The notes beneath the pieces are model-generated. The model searched no databases, was not told where the DNA came from, and was given only the letters and a program-made list of their open reading frames with translations. DNA of 64,000 nt, from assembly GCF_026870155.1 (NCBI RefSeq), contig NZ_CP113975.1, forward strand, positions 3,720,001 to 3,784,000, in the 5' to 3' direction. This stretch comes from Flavobacterium marginilacus. GTDB lineage: Bacteria; Bacteroidota; Bacteroidia; Flavobacteriales; Flavobacteriaceae. Below, piece after piece: positions 48,528 through 56,327 of the stretch. Position 1 is the stretch's first letter. Every line of letters begins with the position of its first letter. The translations under genes and the position numbers were made by a program.

Positions 48528-48537
48528 TTGGTGGTAA

Positions 48538-50188
48538 TCCCTCATAGTCCGCCTGCCTTACCTCCCGAAGCTAACGGCCATTGCATAAAAAATCAAAAAA
48601 ACATAAATTAGCTACGCTCATTGCAAGGCCGATTTGTAAACTGTTGCGTAATAGCACGAGTGTAATCCTGGTTGGGAAGTGTGTGATACCTCCAGTGGTG
48701 GTACATTTTTTTTGTAACCCCGATTAGAATATTTTATTTATCCGAAAGAACTTCCTCTTTGAGTATTTTTTTAATTTAAATGTTCAGAATCAGAATGAAA
48801 GAACAAAATCAAATTTTGATGGAGATTGTCAATCCTCAAGCAGCAGGAATAGACATCGGAAGCAGGAGTCATTTTGTAGCTATTGGTCAAAAAGAAGAAC
48901 ACGTAAGAGAGTTTGGTGTTTATAATGAAGACCTCAAAGCAATATCAGATTGGCTCAAAGGAAATGGCATCCAAACTGTAGCAATGGAAAGTACAGGCAC
49001 TTATTGGCAAGCATTATATGCTGTTTTGATAAACGATGGTTTTCAAGTGATATTGTGCAATGGAAAATTTACCAAAAACATCAAAGGAAAGAAAACCGAT
49101 GTACAAGACTGCCAATGGATACAAAAATTACATTCCATAGGCCTATTATCTGGAAGTTTTTTGCCAGATTTACAAACTGAACAACTCCGAACTTATTGCC
49201 GACACAGAGCCGGTTTAATTGATGTTGCTGCTGACACAAGCAAGAAAATGCAAAAATACCTTCGTTTACTCAACCTTCGTCTGGATATAATTGTTAAAGA
49301 TATTTGTGGTTTGACAGGACTTAAGATGATAGAAGCCATTTGTAATGGCGAAACTGATTCTCAGAAATTAGCCTCCCTGAGAAACGGAAACTGTAAAAAA
49401 AGTGAAGCAGAAATGCAAAAAGCACTCCAAAGCAACGGCCGTAAAGATTATCTATTTGCCCTAAAGCAGGAATACCAGATGTATCAAAATCTGCAAAATC
49501 AGATCAAAGACTGCGATATAGAAATAAAAAAATTACTTCAAGACCAGATTGACAGCAGCAACAATAAAAAGCAACATTACACGGATCCGAAAGTTCATAA
49601 AAGAGTTAATAAAAATACACCTAAAAATATTGATTTAAACCTCATTGGCTATCAATACTTCGAAGGAGTAGATTTATTAAAGATAGAAGGATTCAGCCAT
49701 CAAACCTTACTTACATTAATGAGCGAAGTGGGGTTAGAAGGGATTAAAAAATTCGGTACAGCCAAACAATTTGCAAGCTGGCTCAGACTTACTCCGAACA
49801 ATAAAATAAGTGGCGGAAAAGTACTCAGTTCTCGCGTGCCAAAAGGGAGTAACCGCTTGAAAATAGCCCTGAGGAATGCTGCCAATGCCATCGGAAATTT
49901 AAAAGAATCAACACCTCTGAGAGACTTTTTTCATCGAATTAATTTTCGAAAAGGAAGAGTATCTGCCATAAGCGCAACAGCAAGAAAATTAGGTATAATC
50001 ATTTGGAATATGATTGTAAAAAACACCTCCTACTATAATCCGGAAAATTACTTATATTTAGACGAAAAAAGAAAACTAGCGGTACAAAGAAGAATACAAA
50101 AACAAATGGAAAAACATCAATTCAAAGTCGATGATTTTAACTTTGTAACAATTTAGTTTTTAGATATTTACAAAAACGTTAGTTAGAA
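48538..50188 (+). mobile_element. IS110-family element, copy 2, in cassette 38
   Basis: 1651 bp, same ends and AA core as copy 1. The left flank is GTTGGTGGT but the cassette's far end (TACTACTGCTAA) predicts GTTAGCAGT; the right flank AATAACATACG does fit that end. Left and right flanks therefore come from different cassettes. The candidate bridge RNA region is 48538-48779. Confidence 0.85.
48780..50156 (+). CDS. IS110-family transposase (copy 2)
   Basis: 458 aa, same as the product of 30785-32161 except Thr for Ala in HYTDPK. Intact DEDD and Transposase_20 domains. Confidence 0.93.
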   Translation: MFRIRMKEQNQILMEIVNPQAAGIDIGSRSHFVAIGQKEEHVREFGVYNEDLKAISDWLKGNGIQTVAMESTGTYWQALYAVLINDGFQVILCNGKFTKNIKGKKTDVQDCQWIQKLHSIGLLSGSFLPDLQTEQLRTYCRHRAGLIDVAADTSKKMQKYLRLLNLRLDIIVKDICGLTGLKMIEAICNGETDSQKLASLRNGNCKKSEAEMQKALQSNGRKDYLFALKQEYQMYQNLQNQIKDCDIEIKKLLQDQIDSSNNKKQHYTDPKVHKRVNKNTPKNIDLNLIGYQYFEGVDLLKIEGFSHQTLLTLMSEVGLEGIKKFGTAKQFASWLRLTPNNKISGGKVLSSRVPKGSNRLKIALRNAANAIGNLKESTPLRDFFHRINFRKGRVSAISATARKLGIIIWNMIVKNTSYYNPENYLYLDEKRKLAVQRRIQKQMEKHQFKVDDFNFVTI

Positions 50189-50199
50189 TAACATACGAA

Positions 50200-50769
50200 A
50201 TGAGAGAAAATTCAGTCTTAAGTAGAATGTTTTGTATATTATTATCTTCTCTTTTTTTGATTAGTTGTGAAAATTCAACTCAAATAAAAGAAATTGAAAT
50301 ATTAACTTATTTTGATAATGCAAGAGATTTTCAAACTTATTCGAGCATTAACAAAAATGGATTTGCAGAAACTTTATTCAAATCAGAAACATCTAAAAAA
50401 ATTGATAATTGTCAAATGAGAATACGCAAAAGTTTATTAGATTCAATAATTGCAATTTGCAAAAATAAAAATGATGAAGATTTTATCTTTAAGAATTCAA
50501 AGCAAATACTATATTGTGGATTATCGAAAAATATAAGAATAACATATGAAAATAGAAAAACAATAACTTTTGCGTATCCATCTGCAAACAATGAAAACAA
50601 ACAATTTTTTCTATTTCAATCTTTGTTAAAACAAATCCAAAATGATTCTTTAAAAGCAACACGTCTAAATTTAAATCAAATTGGAAAAATATGCACAAAA
50701 CAAGAAGAATTTTCAAATATAATATTTAAAAAAGATTCAATATTTCTTATGAATTATTTGAAAAAATAG
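50200..50769 (+). CDS. Cassette 38 lipoprotein, hypothetical
   Basis: 189 aa. Leader MRENSVLSRMFCILLSSLFL with lipobox LISC-E. Mature part lysine-rich with ILTYFDNARDFQTYSSINK. No family recognised. Last cassette of the array; its attC is reduced to R'' TACTGCTAA at 50781-50789. Confidence 0.72.
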   Translation: MRENSVLSRMFCILLSSLFLISCENSTQIKEIEILTYFDNARDFQTYSSINKNGFAETLFKSETSKKIDNCQMRIRKSLLDSIIAICKNKNDEDFIFKNSKQILYCGLSKNIRITYENRKTITFAYPSANNENKQFFLFQSLLKQIQNDSLKATRLNLNQIGKICTKQEEFSNIIFKKDSIFLMNYLKK

Positions 50770-50788
50770 CGTAAAATTACTACTGCTA

Positions 50789-51028
50789 ATCGAGTAGACG
50801 GATCCGCCCCTAAAGGAACGGTGTGCGCCTCTCACACCACCGAGCGTCACGTACTCGGCGGTTCGCAAAGAGATGGGTTGAGTTCGATGTAAACATCGGT
50901 TAAGGATTGATAGCCACGGTGTTTGAGGCGTTTCAAAGTGATGGTGGTACTCAAAATCGGACTCTGTACAATTGCCCAGCCCCCTTTTCTCGTTCGGCTA
51001 AATACATAGGCATGACATACCACAATGG
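50789..51028 (-). pseudogene. Group II intron 3' remnant (C-terminus of reverse transcriptase plus ribozyme end)
   Basis: On the minus strand the frame reads AYVFSRTRKGGWAIVQSPIL then STTITLKRLKHRGYQSLTDV and stops at 50847, which resembles the tail of a group II intron-encoded protein. It is followed by GAACCGCCGAGTACG, GGTGGTGTGAGAGG and a 3' end CTACTCGAT. The 5' part of the intron is gone. The 3' end abuts TAGCAGTA, the bottom strand of the cassette 38 R'' box, in the orientation used by group IIC-attC introns. Confidence 0.8.
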
Positions 51029-51031
51029 CTT

Positions 51032-51214
51032 TATAAATTCGGGCTCTGGATTATTGCAGGAATTTTTACATTGCGGGCAATTGGAGATTTTAATTATGTT
51101 GGTTTTTTCAAAAAAATCAAGCTGGCCAAATTTGGCAAAAATGACACAAAATATTTTTCTCCTTTATGTCTGATAATTGGAATACTGACACTAATTTTAG
51201 AATTGATCAAATAA
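51032..51214 (+). pseudogene. DUF3995-type membrane protein, C-terminal fragment
   Basis: Frame 51032-51214 reads YKFGLWIIAGIFTLRAIGDF then NYVGFFKKIKLAKFGKNDTK and YFSPLCLIIGILTLILELIK to the stop. This is the last ~60 residues of the four-helix DUF3995 family. The N-terminal half is missing at the junction with the intron fragment, so a deletion joined the two. Confidence 0.75.
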
Positions 51215-51240
51215 AAAACAGCCAAGATTGGATTCAAAAT

Positions 51241-52002
51241 TCAGATAATCTTATTATCTATCGCAAAAGAAAGTGCTTCGGTAAAATTTTTAACATCAAA
51301 AATTTCAAAAATCTTTCTTCGGTAATATTTTATCGTATCGGGTGAAACAAACATTTTTTCGGCAATCTGGTTTATCGTTAATCCTTGGGCATACAAACGA
51401 AGTACTTCCAGTTCTTTGTCTTTAAGTTTCGATTTGTCTTTTACAATCCAGACTTCGTTTGATAAATCCAATTCCCAAAAAACTGCCGAGCCTTCTTTGT
51501 TTATAATAACATTCCCAGCATTTTTATTATGAGAAACCGACACTAAACACAATGATTTCCAAACTGCCCCTTTTTGATCAAGAAAAAGCGGTGTCAATTT
51601 ATGGTTAATGAGAATTGGTTTATTGTATTTCCCTTTTAAATGAAAGTCATACGAAATACTGTATAATTTTCGCTCCTCATTATTTGGCAGTTTATCATAA
51701 AAATCAAATCCAGCATTGTTGATTGTGTTCAATAACGCTAAATCCTCTTTGTAAACATTTTTAAAATAAAATTCATACCCCATTTCAAGTACTTCTTCGG
51801 ATGAATAACCGCATAAAAACAAAGGAGTATCTGAAACATATTCGAATTTCATTTTCTCATAATCGATCACATAAACACTTTGATACGTTATTTTTGCAAA
51901 AGATTTTACCACTTCCAAATAATTGCTCAGCTGAAGTTTGTCTTCATCAGTGACTGCTTTTATTTTGTTTCTGTTGAGCAATGAGTGTTTTTCATTTTCC
52001 AT
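51241..52002 (-). CDS. LuxR-type transcriptional regulator with PAS-like sensor domain
   Basis: 253 aa from MENEKHSLLNRNK; nine upstream codons are open but unlikely. PAS-like domain at about 40-120 (QSVYVIDYEKMKFEYVSDTP; LCGYSSEEVLEMGYEF) and a C-terminal LuxR helix-turn-helix (LRLYAQGLTINQIAEKMFVS, PDTIKYYRRKIFEI). Cytoplasmic. The signal is unknown. It is divergent from the DUF3667 gene. Confidence 0.85.
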   Translation of the reverse strand: MENEKHSLLNRNKIKAVTDEDKLQLSNYLEVVKSFAKITYQSVYVIDYEKMKFEYVSDTPLFLCGYSSEEVLEMGYEFYFKNVYKEDLALLNTINNAGFDFYDKLPNNEERKLYSISYDFHLKGKYNKPILINHKLTPLFLDQKGAVWKSLCLVSVSHNKNAGNVIINKEGSAVFWELDLSNEVWIVKDKSKLKDKELEVLRLYAQGLTINQIAEKMFVSPDTIKYYRRKIFEIFDVKNFTEALSFAIDNKII

Positions 52003-52148
52003 TTTATAAAAGTAGTAAAAACTACACAAAAGTGTAAAATGAAATTAAAAACGATTCGCTTTTTTTGCTTGGAACTTTCACTTTTTTGGATAAAGAAAAT
52101 CTTCATCCGAATCCGATTTAAAATAATTACCTGATAATTAAAAACAAA

Positions 52149-52865
52149 ATGACCTGTAAAAACTGCAATAGCGAGATAAATCACAACTTTTGTCCAAACT
52201 GCGGACAGCCGTCAAAACTAAAAAGAATTGATGCACATTATATTAGCCACGAAATTGAGCACGTTTTACATTTTGACCGCGGTATTTTATTCACCATCAA
52301 AGAACTTTTTTTAAATCCAGGACAAAATATCAGAAACTATATTTCCGAAAACCGAAGCCGTCTGGTTAAACCGGTTATCTTCATAATTTTAACATCCTTA
52401 ATTTATACGCTCATAAGCCATTTTTTTCACATTGAAGATGAATATATTAAATACGAAGGTTTAGATAAATCTGCATTTGTCAAAATTTTAGGCTGGCTTC
52501 AGGCAAATTATGGATATATGAATATTTTGACTGGCACATTCATTGCAATTTGGCTAAAAGTGTTCTTCAAAAAGTATGGTTATAACTTTTTTGAACTACT
52601 CATAATGTTATGTTTTACAATGGGAATTTCTATGCTGATTTTTGCTTTTTTTGCCATTATAGAAGGCGTTTTTCATTTTAAATTATTGAGCCTCGCAGGA
52701 ATGATTGGCATGATTTATTTAGTATGGGCAACAGGCAATTTCTTCGAAGAAAATAAGATAACTAATTATTCCAAAGCATTAATCAGTTATTTATTGGGAA
52801 TGATAACATTCTTTATTCTTACATTAGCAATAGGAATATCAATTGACTTACTAACAAAACATTAA
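52149..52865 (+). CDS. DUF3667 membrane protein with N-terminal zinc ribbon
   Basis: 238 aa. Zinc ribbon CKNCNSEINHNFCPNCGQPS (four Cys), then DUF3667 features (HEIEHVLHFDRGILFTIKEL; NPGQNIRNYI) and about five membrane helices. Function unknown; very common in Bacteroidota. Four bases separate it from the next small gene. Confidence 0.85.
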   Translation: MTCKNCNSEINHNFCPNCGQPSKLKRIDAHYISHEIEHVLHFDRGILFTIKELFLNPGQNIRNYISENRSRLVKPVIFIILTSLIYTLISHFFHIEDEYIKYEGLDKSAFVKILGWLQANYGYMNILTGTFIAIWLKVFFKKYGYNFFELLIMLCFTMGISMLIFAFFAIIEGVFHFKLLSLAGMIGMIYLVWATGNFFEENKITNYSKALISYLLGMITFFILTLAIGISIDLLTKH

Positions 52866-52869
52866 AACC

Positions 52870-53061
52870 ATGGAAAATAAAAAAATACCGTCATTTGCAT
52901 TTGCCATAGTAGCAATTATTTTAGGATCGGCATTGTTCAAGCATTTTAATTTTGAAGATATGAGTTTTCAAAAACCGCTGTTAGACGCACTATACTTAAT
53001 AATTTTTGTATTCTCAATTTACGCTCTGATCAAAAGCCGCAAAAACCGAACTGAGAAATAA
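52870..53061 (+). CDS. Small two-helix membrane protein
   Basis: 63 aa with two hydrophobic segments (FAFAIVAIILGSALF; LDALYLIIFVFSIYALI) and a basic tail. Probably co-transcribed with the DUF3667 gene. No family recognised. Confidence 0.6.
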   Translation: MENKKIPSFAFAIVAIILGSALFKHFNFEDMSFQKPLLDALYLIIFVFSIYALIKSRKNRTEK

Positions 53062-53210
53062 AAAATAGTTATAAACAGCAAATCATTGAAACGGATATAC
53101 TAAATGCGATTGCTTCGTTCCTCGCAAATAACTTACACAACTCAATAAAAAATTCATTTCAATACCAAATTCTAAATTCCTAATTTCGCCTTCAAATTAA
53201 GAAGAGAAAA

Positions 53211-55514
53211 ATGAAGGTCTGTATTGCCGAGAAACCAAGTGTAGCACGCGAAATTGCATCCGTTTTGGGTGCCAATACCAAGCACGATGGCTATTACGAA
53301 GGCAATGGTTATGCGGTGACCTACACTTTCGGGCATTTATGCACCTTAAAAGAACCGCATGATTACAAACCCAACTGGAAAAGCTGGGATCTAAACAATC
53401 TGCCGATGCTTCCTGAAAAATTCGAAACCAAGGTGGTGCAGAATTCGGGAATCCAAAAACAGTTCAAAATCATAAAAAGTCTGTTTGACAAAGCCGAAGT
53501 GGTCATCAACTGCGGGGATGCCGGACAGGAAGGAGAACTCATTCAGCGCTGGGTGATGAACGAAGCGCAATACAAAGGCGAGATACAGCGCCTTTGGATT
53601 TCGTCCCTAACCACAGAAGCCATAAAAGAGGGTTTCGAAAACCTGAAACCATCCGCCAATTACGACAATTTATACTATGCTGGATTTTCCAGAGCCATTG
53701 GTGACTGGTTATTGGGTATGAATGCCACTCGTTTGTACACTGTAAAACACGGCGGTTACAAACAAGTGTTATCTATCGGACGCGTACAAACACCTACGCT
53801 GGCAATGGTTGTGGACCGTTTTAAAGAAATCGAAAACTTTAAGCCACAGCCCTACTGGGAACTGCAGACCTTATACCGAGAAACACTTTTCAGTTATGAA
53901 GAGGGCCGTTTTCTAAAAAAGGAAGATGGAGAAATTCTGGCCGAAAAAGTTAAGGAAAGTGATTTCGAAATTGTTTCTGTCGAAAAAAAGAATGGTAACG
54001 AATATGCTCCAAAGCTTTTTGATTTAACGGGTTTGCAGGTATACTGCAACCAGAAGTTTGGTTTTTCGGCAGAAGAAACACTCAAGATTGCGCAGACTTT
54101 ATACGAACAAAAAGTAATTACGTATCCAAGAGTTGACACGACTTTTCTGCCAAATGACATTTACCCAAAAGTACCAGGAATTCTAAAAAATCTGACGAAT
54201 TACAGTCAATTAACTCAGTCGGTTTTAGAAAAAAAAATAAAAAAATCTCCGAAGGTTTTCAACGACAAAAAAGTAACAGACCACCATGCAATTATTCCAA
54301 CGGGAGTGCAAAACAATCTGCCGTACAACCAGCAGCAGGTTTATGATATTATTGTGAAGCGTTTTATCGCTGTGTTTTATGACGATTGCTTGGTTGCCAA
54401 TACGACTGTAATTGGGAAAGCGGCCGATGTTACTTTTAAAGCCACCGGAAAAGAAATCTTGAAAAAAGGGTTTCGCGTAGTTTTCGAAGATCCGAATGCC
54501 AAAGAAAAAGAAGCCGATATATTACCAAGTTTTACTGTGGGGGAAAAAGGTCCGCACCAGCCATCCTTTCTGCAGAAAGAGACCAAACCGCCCAATCAGT
54601 TTACCGAAGCTACTTTACTGCGCGCCATGGAAACAGCGGGCAAACAGGTAGATGATGAAGACCTGCGAGAACTGATGAAAGAAAACGGAATTGGCCGTCC
54701 GTCAACTCGGGCAAACATTATTGAAACGCTTTTTAAACGCCAGTATATTGTCCGGAACAAAAAACAGGTACTACCTACCCCAACCGGAATTCAGCTGATT
54801 GAAACCATTCAGAATGAATTAATAAAATCGGCAGAACTTACCGGTTCTTGGGAAAAGCAGCTGAAAGATATTGAAAAAGGCGAATTTACTGCTGGTGCAT
54901 TTATCAAAAACATGAAAAACATGGTCGAAGCTCTGATCTATGAAGTGCGGAGCGAGACCAGACGCGCCAATATTTCACATGCTGCAGCGGTTCATAAACC
55001 AGCTGTAAAAGCCGAAAAAAAGAAAGCCGATGGAATTTTGGCGGAAGCCTGCCCAAAATGCCAGAAAGGAAATATCCTAAAAGGGAAATCGGCCTACGGA
55101 TGCAGTGAATACAAATCGGGCTGTGATTTTGTGATGCCGTATGTCTTTGAAGGTAAAAAAATTTCCGAAAACCAATATTTACGGTTGGTCCAAAAAGGAT
55201 CAACTGTAAATATAAAAGGCTTCAAATTAGATTCTGAAACCGTTGAAGGCTTAATCCGTTTTGAAGAAAATTATAAACTTAAATTAGAACCAAAGAAAAC
55301 GGAACCAAAAGCTAAAACAGCATCCGATTCAGATTCATTGACCTGCCCAAAATGTAAAAAAGGAACTATTCTGAAAGGAAAAACCGCTTATGGCTGTGGT
55401 GAGTACAAATCCGGCTGTGATTTTAAAGTAACTTTTGACGAAGTCAGAGCAAAACTAAAAGATCAAAAACCAACGAAAGAATTGGTTTACGACATTTTAA
55501 CGAAAAGTGTTTAG
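53211..55514 (+). CDS. topB: DNA topoisomerase III
   Basis: Type IA topoisomerase, 767 aa. TOPRIM segment (CIAEKPSVAREIASVLG; NCGDAGQEGELIQRW, acidic residues at 103, 107, 109), IGRVQTPTLAMVV, and catalytic Tyr305 in VITYPRVDT. Two C-terminal topoisomerase zinc ribbons repeat CPKCxKGxILKGKxAYGC...GCDF. Resolves single-stranded entanglements. Not obviously mobile here. Confidence 0.95.
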   Translation: MKVCIAEKPSVAREIASVLGANTKHDGYYEGNGYAVTYTFGHLCTLKEPHDYKPNWKSWDLNNLPMLPEKFETKVVQNSGIQKQFKIIKSLFDKAEVVINCGDAGQEGELIQRWVMNEAQYKGEIQRLWISSLTTEAIKEGFENLKPSANYDNLYYAGFSRAIGDWLLGMNATRLYTVKHGGYKQVLSIGRVQTPTLAMVVDRFKEIENFKPQPYWELQTLYRETLFSYEEGRFLKKEDGEILAEKVKESDFEIVSVEKKNGNEYAPKLFDLTGLQVYCNQKFGFSAEETLKIAQTLYEQKVITYPRVDTTFLPNDIYPKVPGILKNLTNYSQLTQSVLEKKIKKSPKVFNDKKVTDHHAIIPTGVQNNLPYNQQQVYDIIVKRFIAVFYDDCLVANTTVIGKAADVTFKATGKEILKKGFRVVFEDPNAKEKEADILPSFTVGEKGPHQPSFLQKETKPPNQFTEATLLRAMETAGKQVDDEDLRELMKENGIGRPSTRANIIETLFKRQYIVRNKKQVLPTPTGIQLIETIQNELIKSAELTGSWEKQLKDIEKGEFTAGAFIKNMKNMVEALIYEVRSETRRANISHAAAVHKPAVKAEKKKADGILAEACPKCQKGNILKGKSAYGCSEYKSGCDFVMPYVFEGKKISENQYLRLVQKGSTVNIKGFKLDSETVEGLIRFEENYKLKLEPKKTEPKAKTASDSDSLTCPKCKKGTILKGKTAYGCGEYKSGCDFKVTFDEVRAKLKDQKPTKELVYDILTKSV

Positions 55515-55524
55515 ATTTATTTAA

Positions 55525-55600
55525 CCGCAAGGAACGCAAAGGAAGCGCAAGGAACGCAAAGCTTTGCGAACTTAGCATAATTCTTTGTACCCTTTGCGGT
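55525..55600. repeat. Short direct and inverted repeats
   Basis: GCAAGGAACGCAAAG occurs twice in tandem, followed by CGCAAAGCTTTGCG and CTTTGCGG. This type of low-copy repeat is common between flavobacterial genes. Confidence 0.55.
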
Positions 55601-55662
55601 TTAGAACGCAAACTATTTTTCATAAATTAGCATATCCAAAATAACACCTAAACACTCACAAT

Positions 55663-56151
55663 ATGTTTCAAAAAGCAACTCTAACACTTCTTTTATTAGC
55701 CATTGTTTCCTGCAAGAACTCTGAAACTGCAGAGAAAGACCAAATAAAATCTGCCAATTGGTTATTAGGGAAATGGGAATCCAAAATCGATGACGGCGAT
55801 CTTTCAGAAAACTGGAAACAAGTCAATGACAGTACTTTTCAAGGAGAATCATTTTTCATTAAAGGAAAAGACACCTTGCATTTTGAGTCCATAACACTGC
55901 AGCAAAAAGGAGAAGAATTATTTTATAACGCCACTGTAAAGGGACAGAACGAAAACAAAGCAGTTCCTTTTAGACTAACGTCCAAAACTGAAAAACAATT
56001 GGTTTTTGAAAATCCAAAACACGATTATCCTCAAAAAATCATTTATACACAAATAAGCAAAGACAGTCTTGTTGCTTCCATTTCGGGAGTCCAATTAGGC
56101 AAACCAAGCGCAGAAAAATTCGGAATGAAAAAGGCTGAGTCAGAAAAATAA
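55663..56151 (+). CDS. DUF6265 lipoprotein
   Basis: 162 aa. Lipobox AIVSC-K, then WLLGKWESKIDDGDLSENWK, the DUF6265 lipocalin-like opening, and FENPKHDYPQKIIYTQISKD typical of its middle. Binding role unknown. Followed by a strong terminator. Confidence 0.8.
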   Translation: MFQKATLTLLLLAIVSCKNSETAEKDQIKSANWLLGKWESKIDDGDLSENWKQVNDSTFQGESFFIKGKDTLHFESITLQQKGEELFYNATVKGQNENKAVPFRLTSKTEKQLVFENPKHDYPQKIIYTQISKDSLVASISGVQLGKPSAEKFGMKKAESEK

Positions 56152-56174
56152 CAGTCTTAATTTTACAAAAAAAG

Positions 56175-56204
56175 AAACCTTACCTCAAAAAGTAAGGTTT
56201 TTTT
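56175..56204 (+). terminator. Hairpin terminator
   Basis: AAACCTTAC-CTCAAAAA-GTAAGGTTT followed by T-run, right after the DUF6265 gene. Confidence 0.8.
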
Positions 56205-56241
56205 GTTTTATAAACACACGTAAATCACATACTTATCTTTT

Positions 56242-56264
56242 TTATTTGTAATTAATCTAAATAA
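56242..56264 (+). promoter_or_regulatory. Candidate iron operator, site 1
   Basis: TTATTTGTA-ATTAATCTAAATAA, an imperfect palindrome. Lies directly before the -33 element of the receptor gene. Confidence 0.55.
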
Positions 56265-56267
56265 ACA

Positions 56268-56297
56268 TTGTTAAATTAAGTATAATTTTTACATTTG
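56268..56297 (+). promoter_or_regulatory. Promoter of the first TonB receptor gene
   Basis: TTG at 56268-56270, 19 bp, TACATTTG at 56290-56297, fitting the Bacteroidota TTTG-N19-TAnnTTTG form. Confidence 0.7.
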
Positions 56298-56302
56298 CGC
56301 TG

Positions 56303-56325
56303 TTATTTTAAATTAATCTAAATAA
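56303..56325 (+). promoter_or_regulatory. Candidate iron operator, site 2
   Basis: TTATTTTAA-ATTAATCTAAATAA. Lies between the transcription start and the ATG, so a bound repressor would block elongation. Confidence 0.55.
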
Positions 56326-56327
56326 AA

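Noticed and set aside
18094..48533. CRISPR array (many regularly spaced near-identical repeats)
   Set aside because: Repeats are 120-137 bp, spacing is 430-2960 bp and the spacers are genes; no cas genes. The cassette-specific complementary ends identify them as integron-like sites.
53211..55514. topB as a sign of an integrative conjugative element
   Set aside because: No relaxase, tra genes or attachment repeats near it; neighbours are ordinary chromosomal genes.
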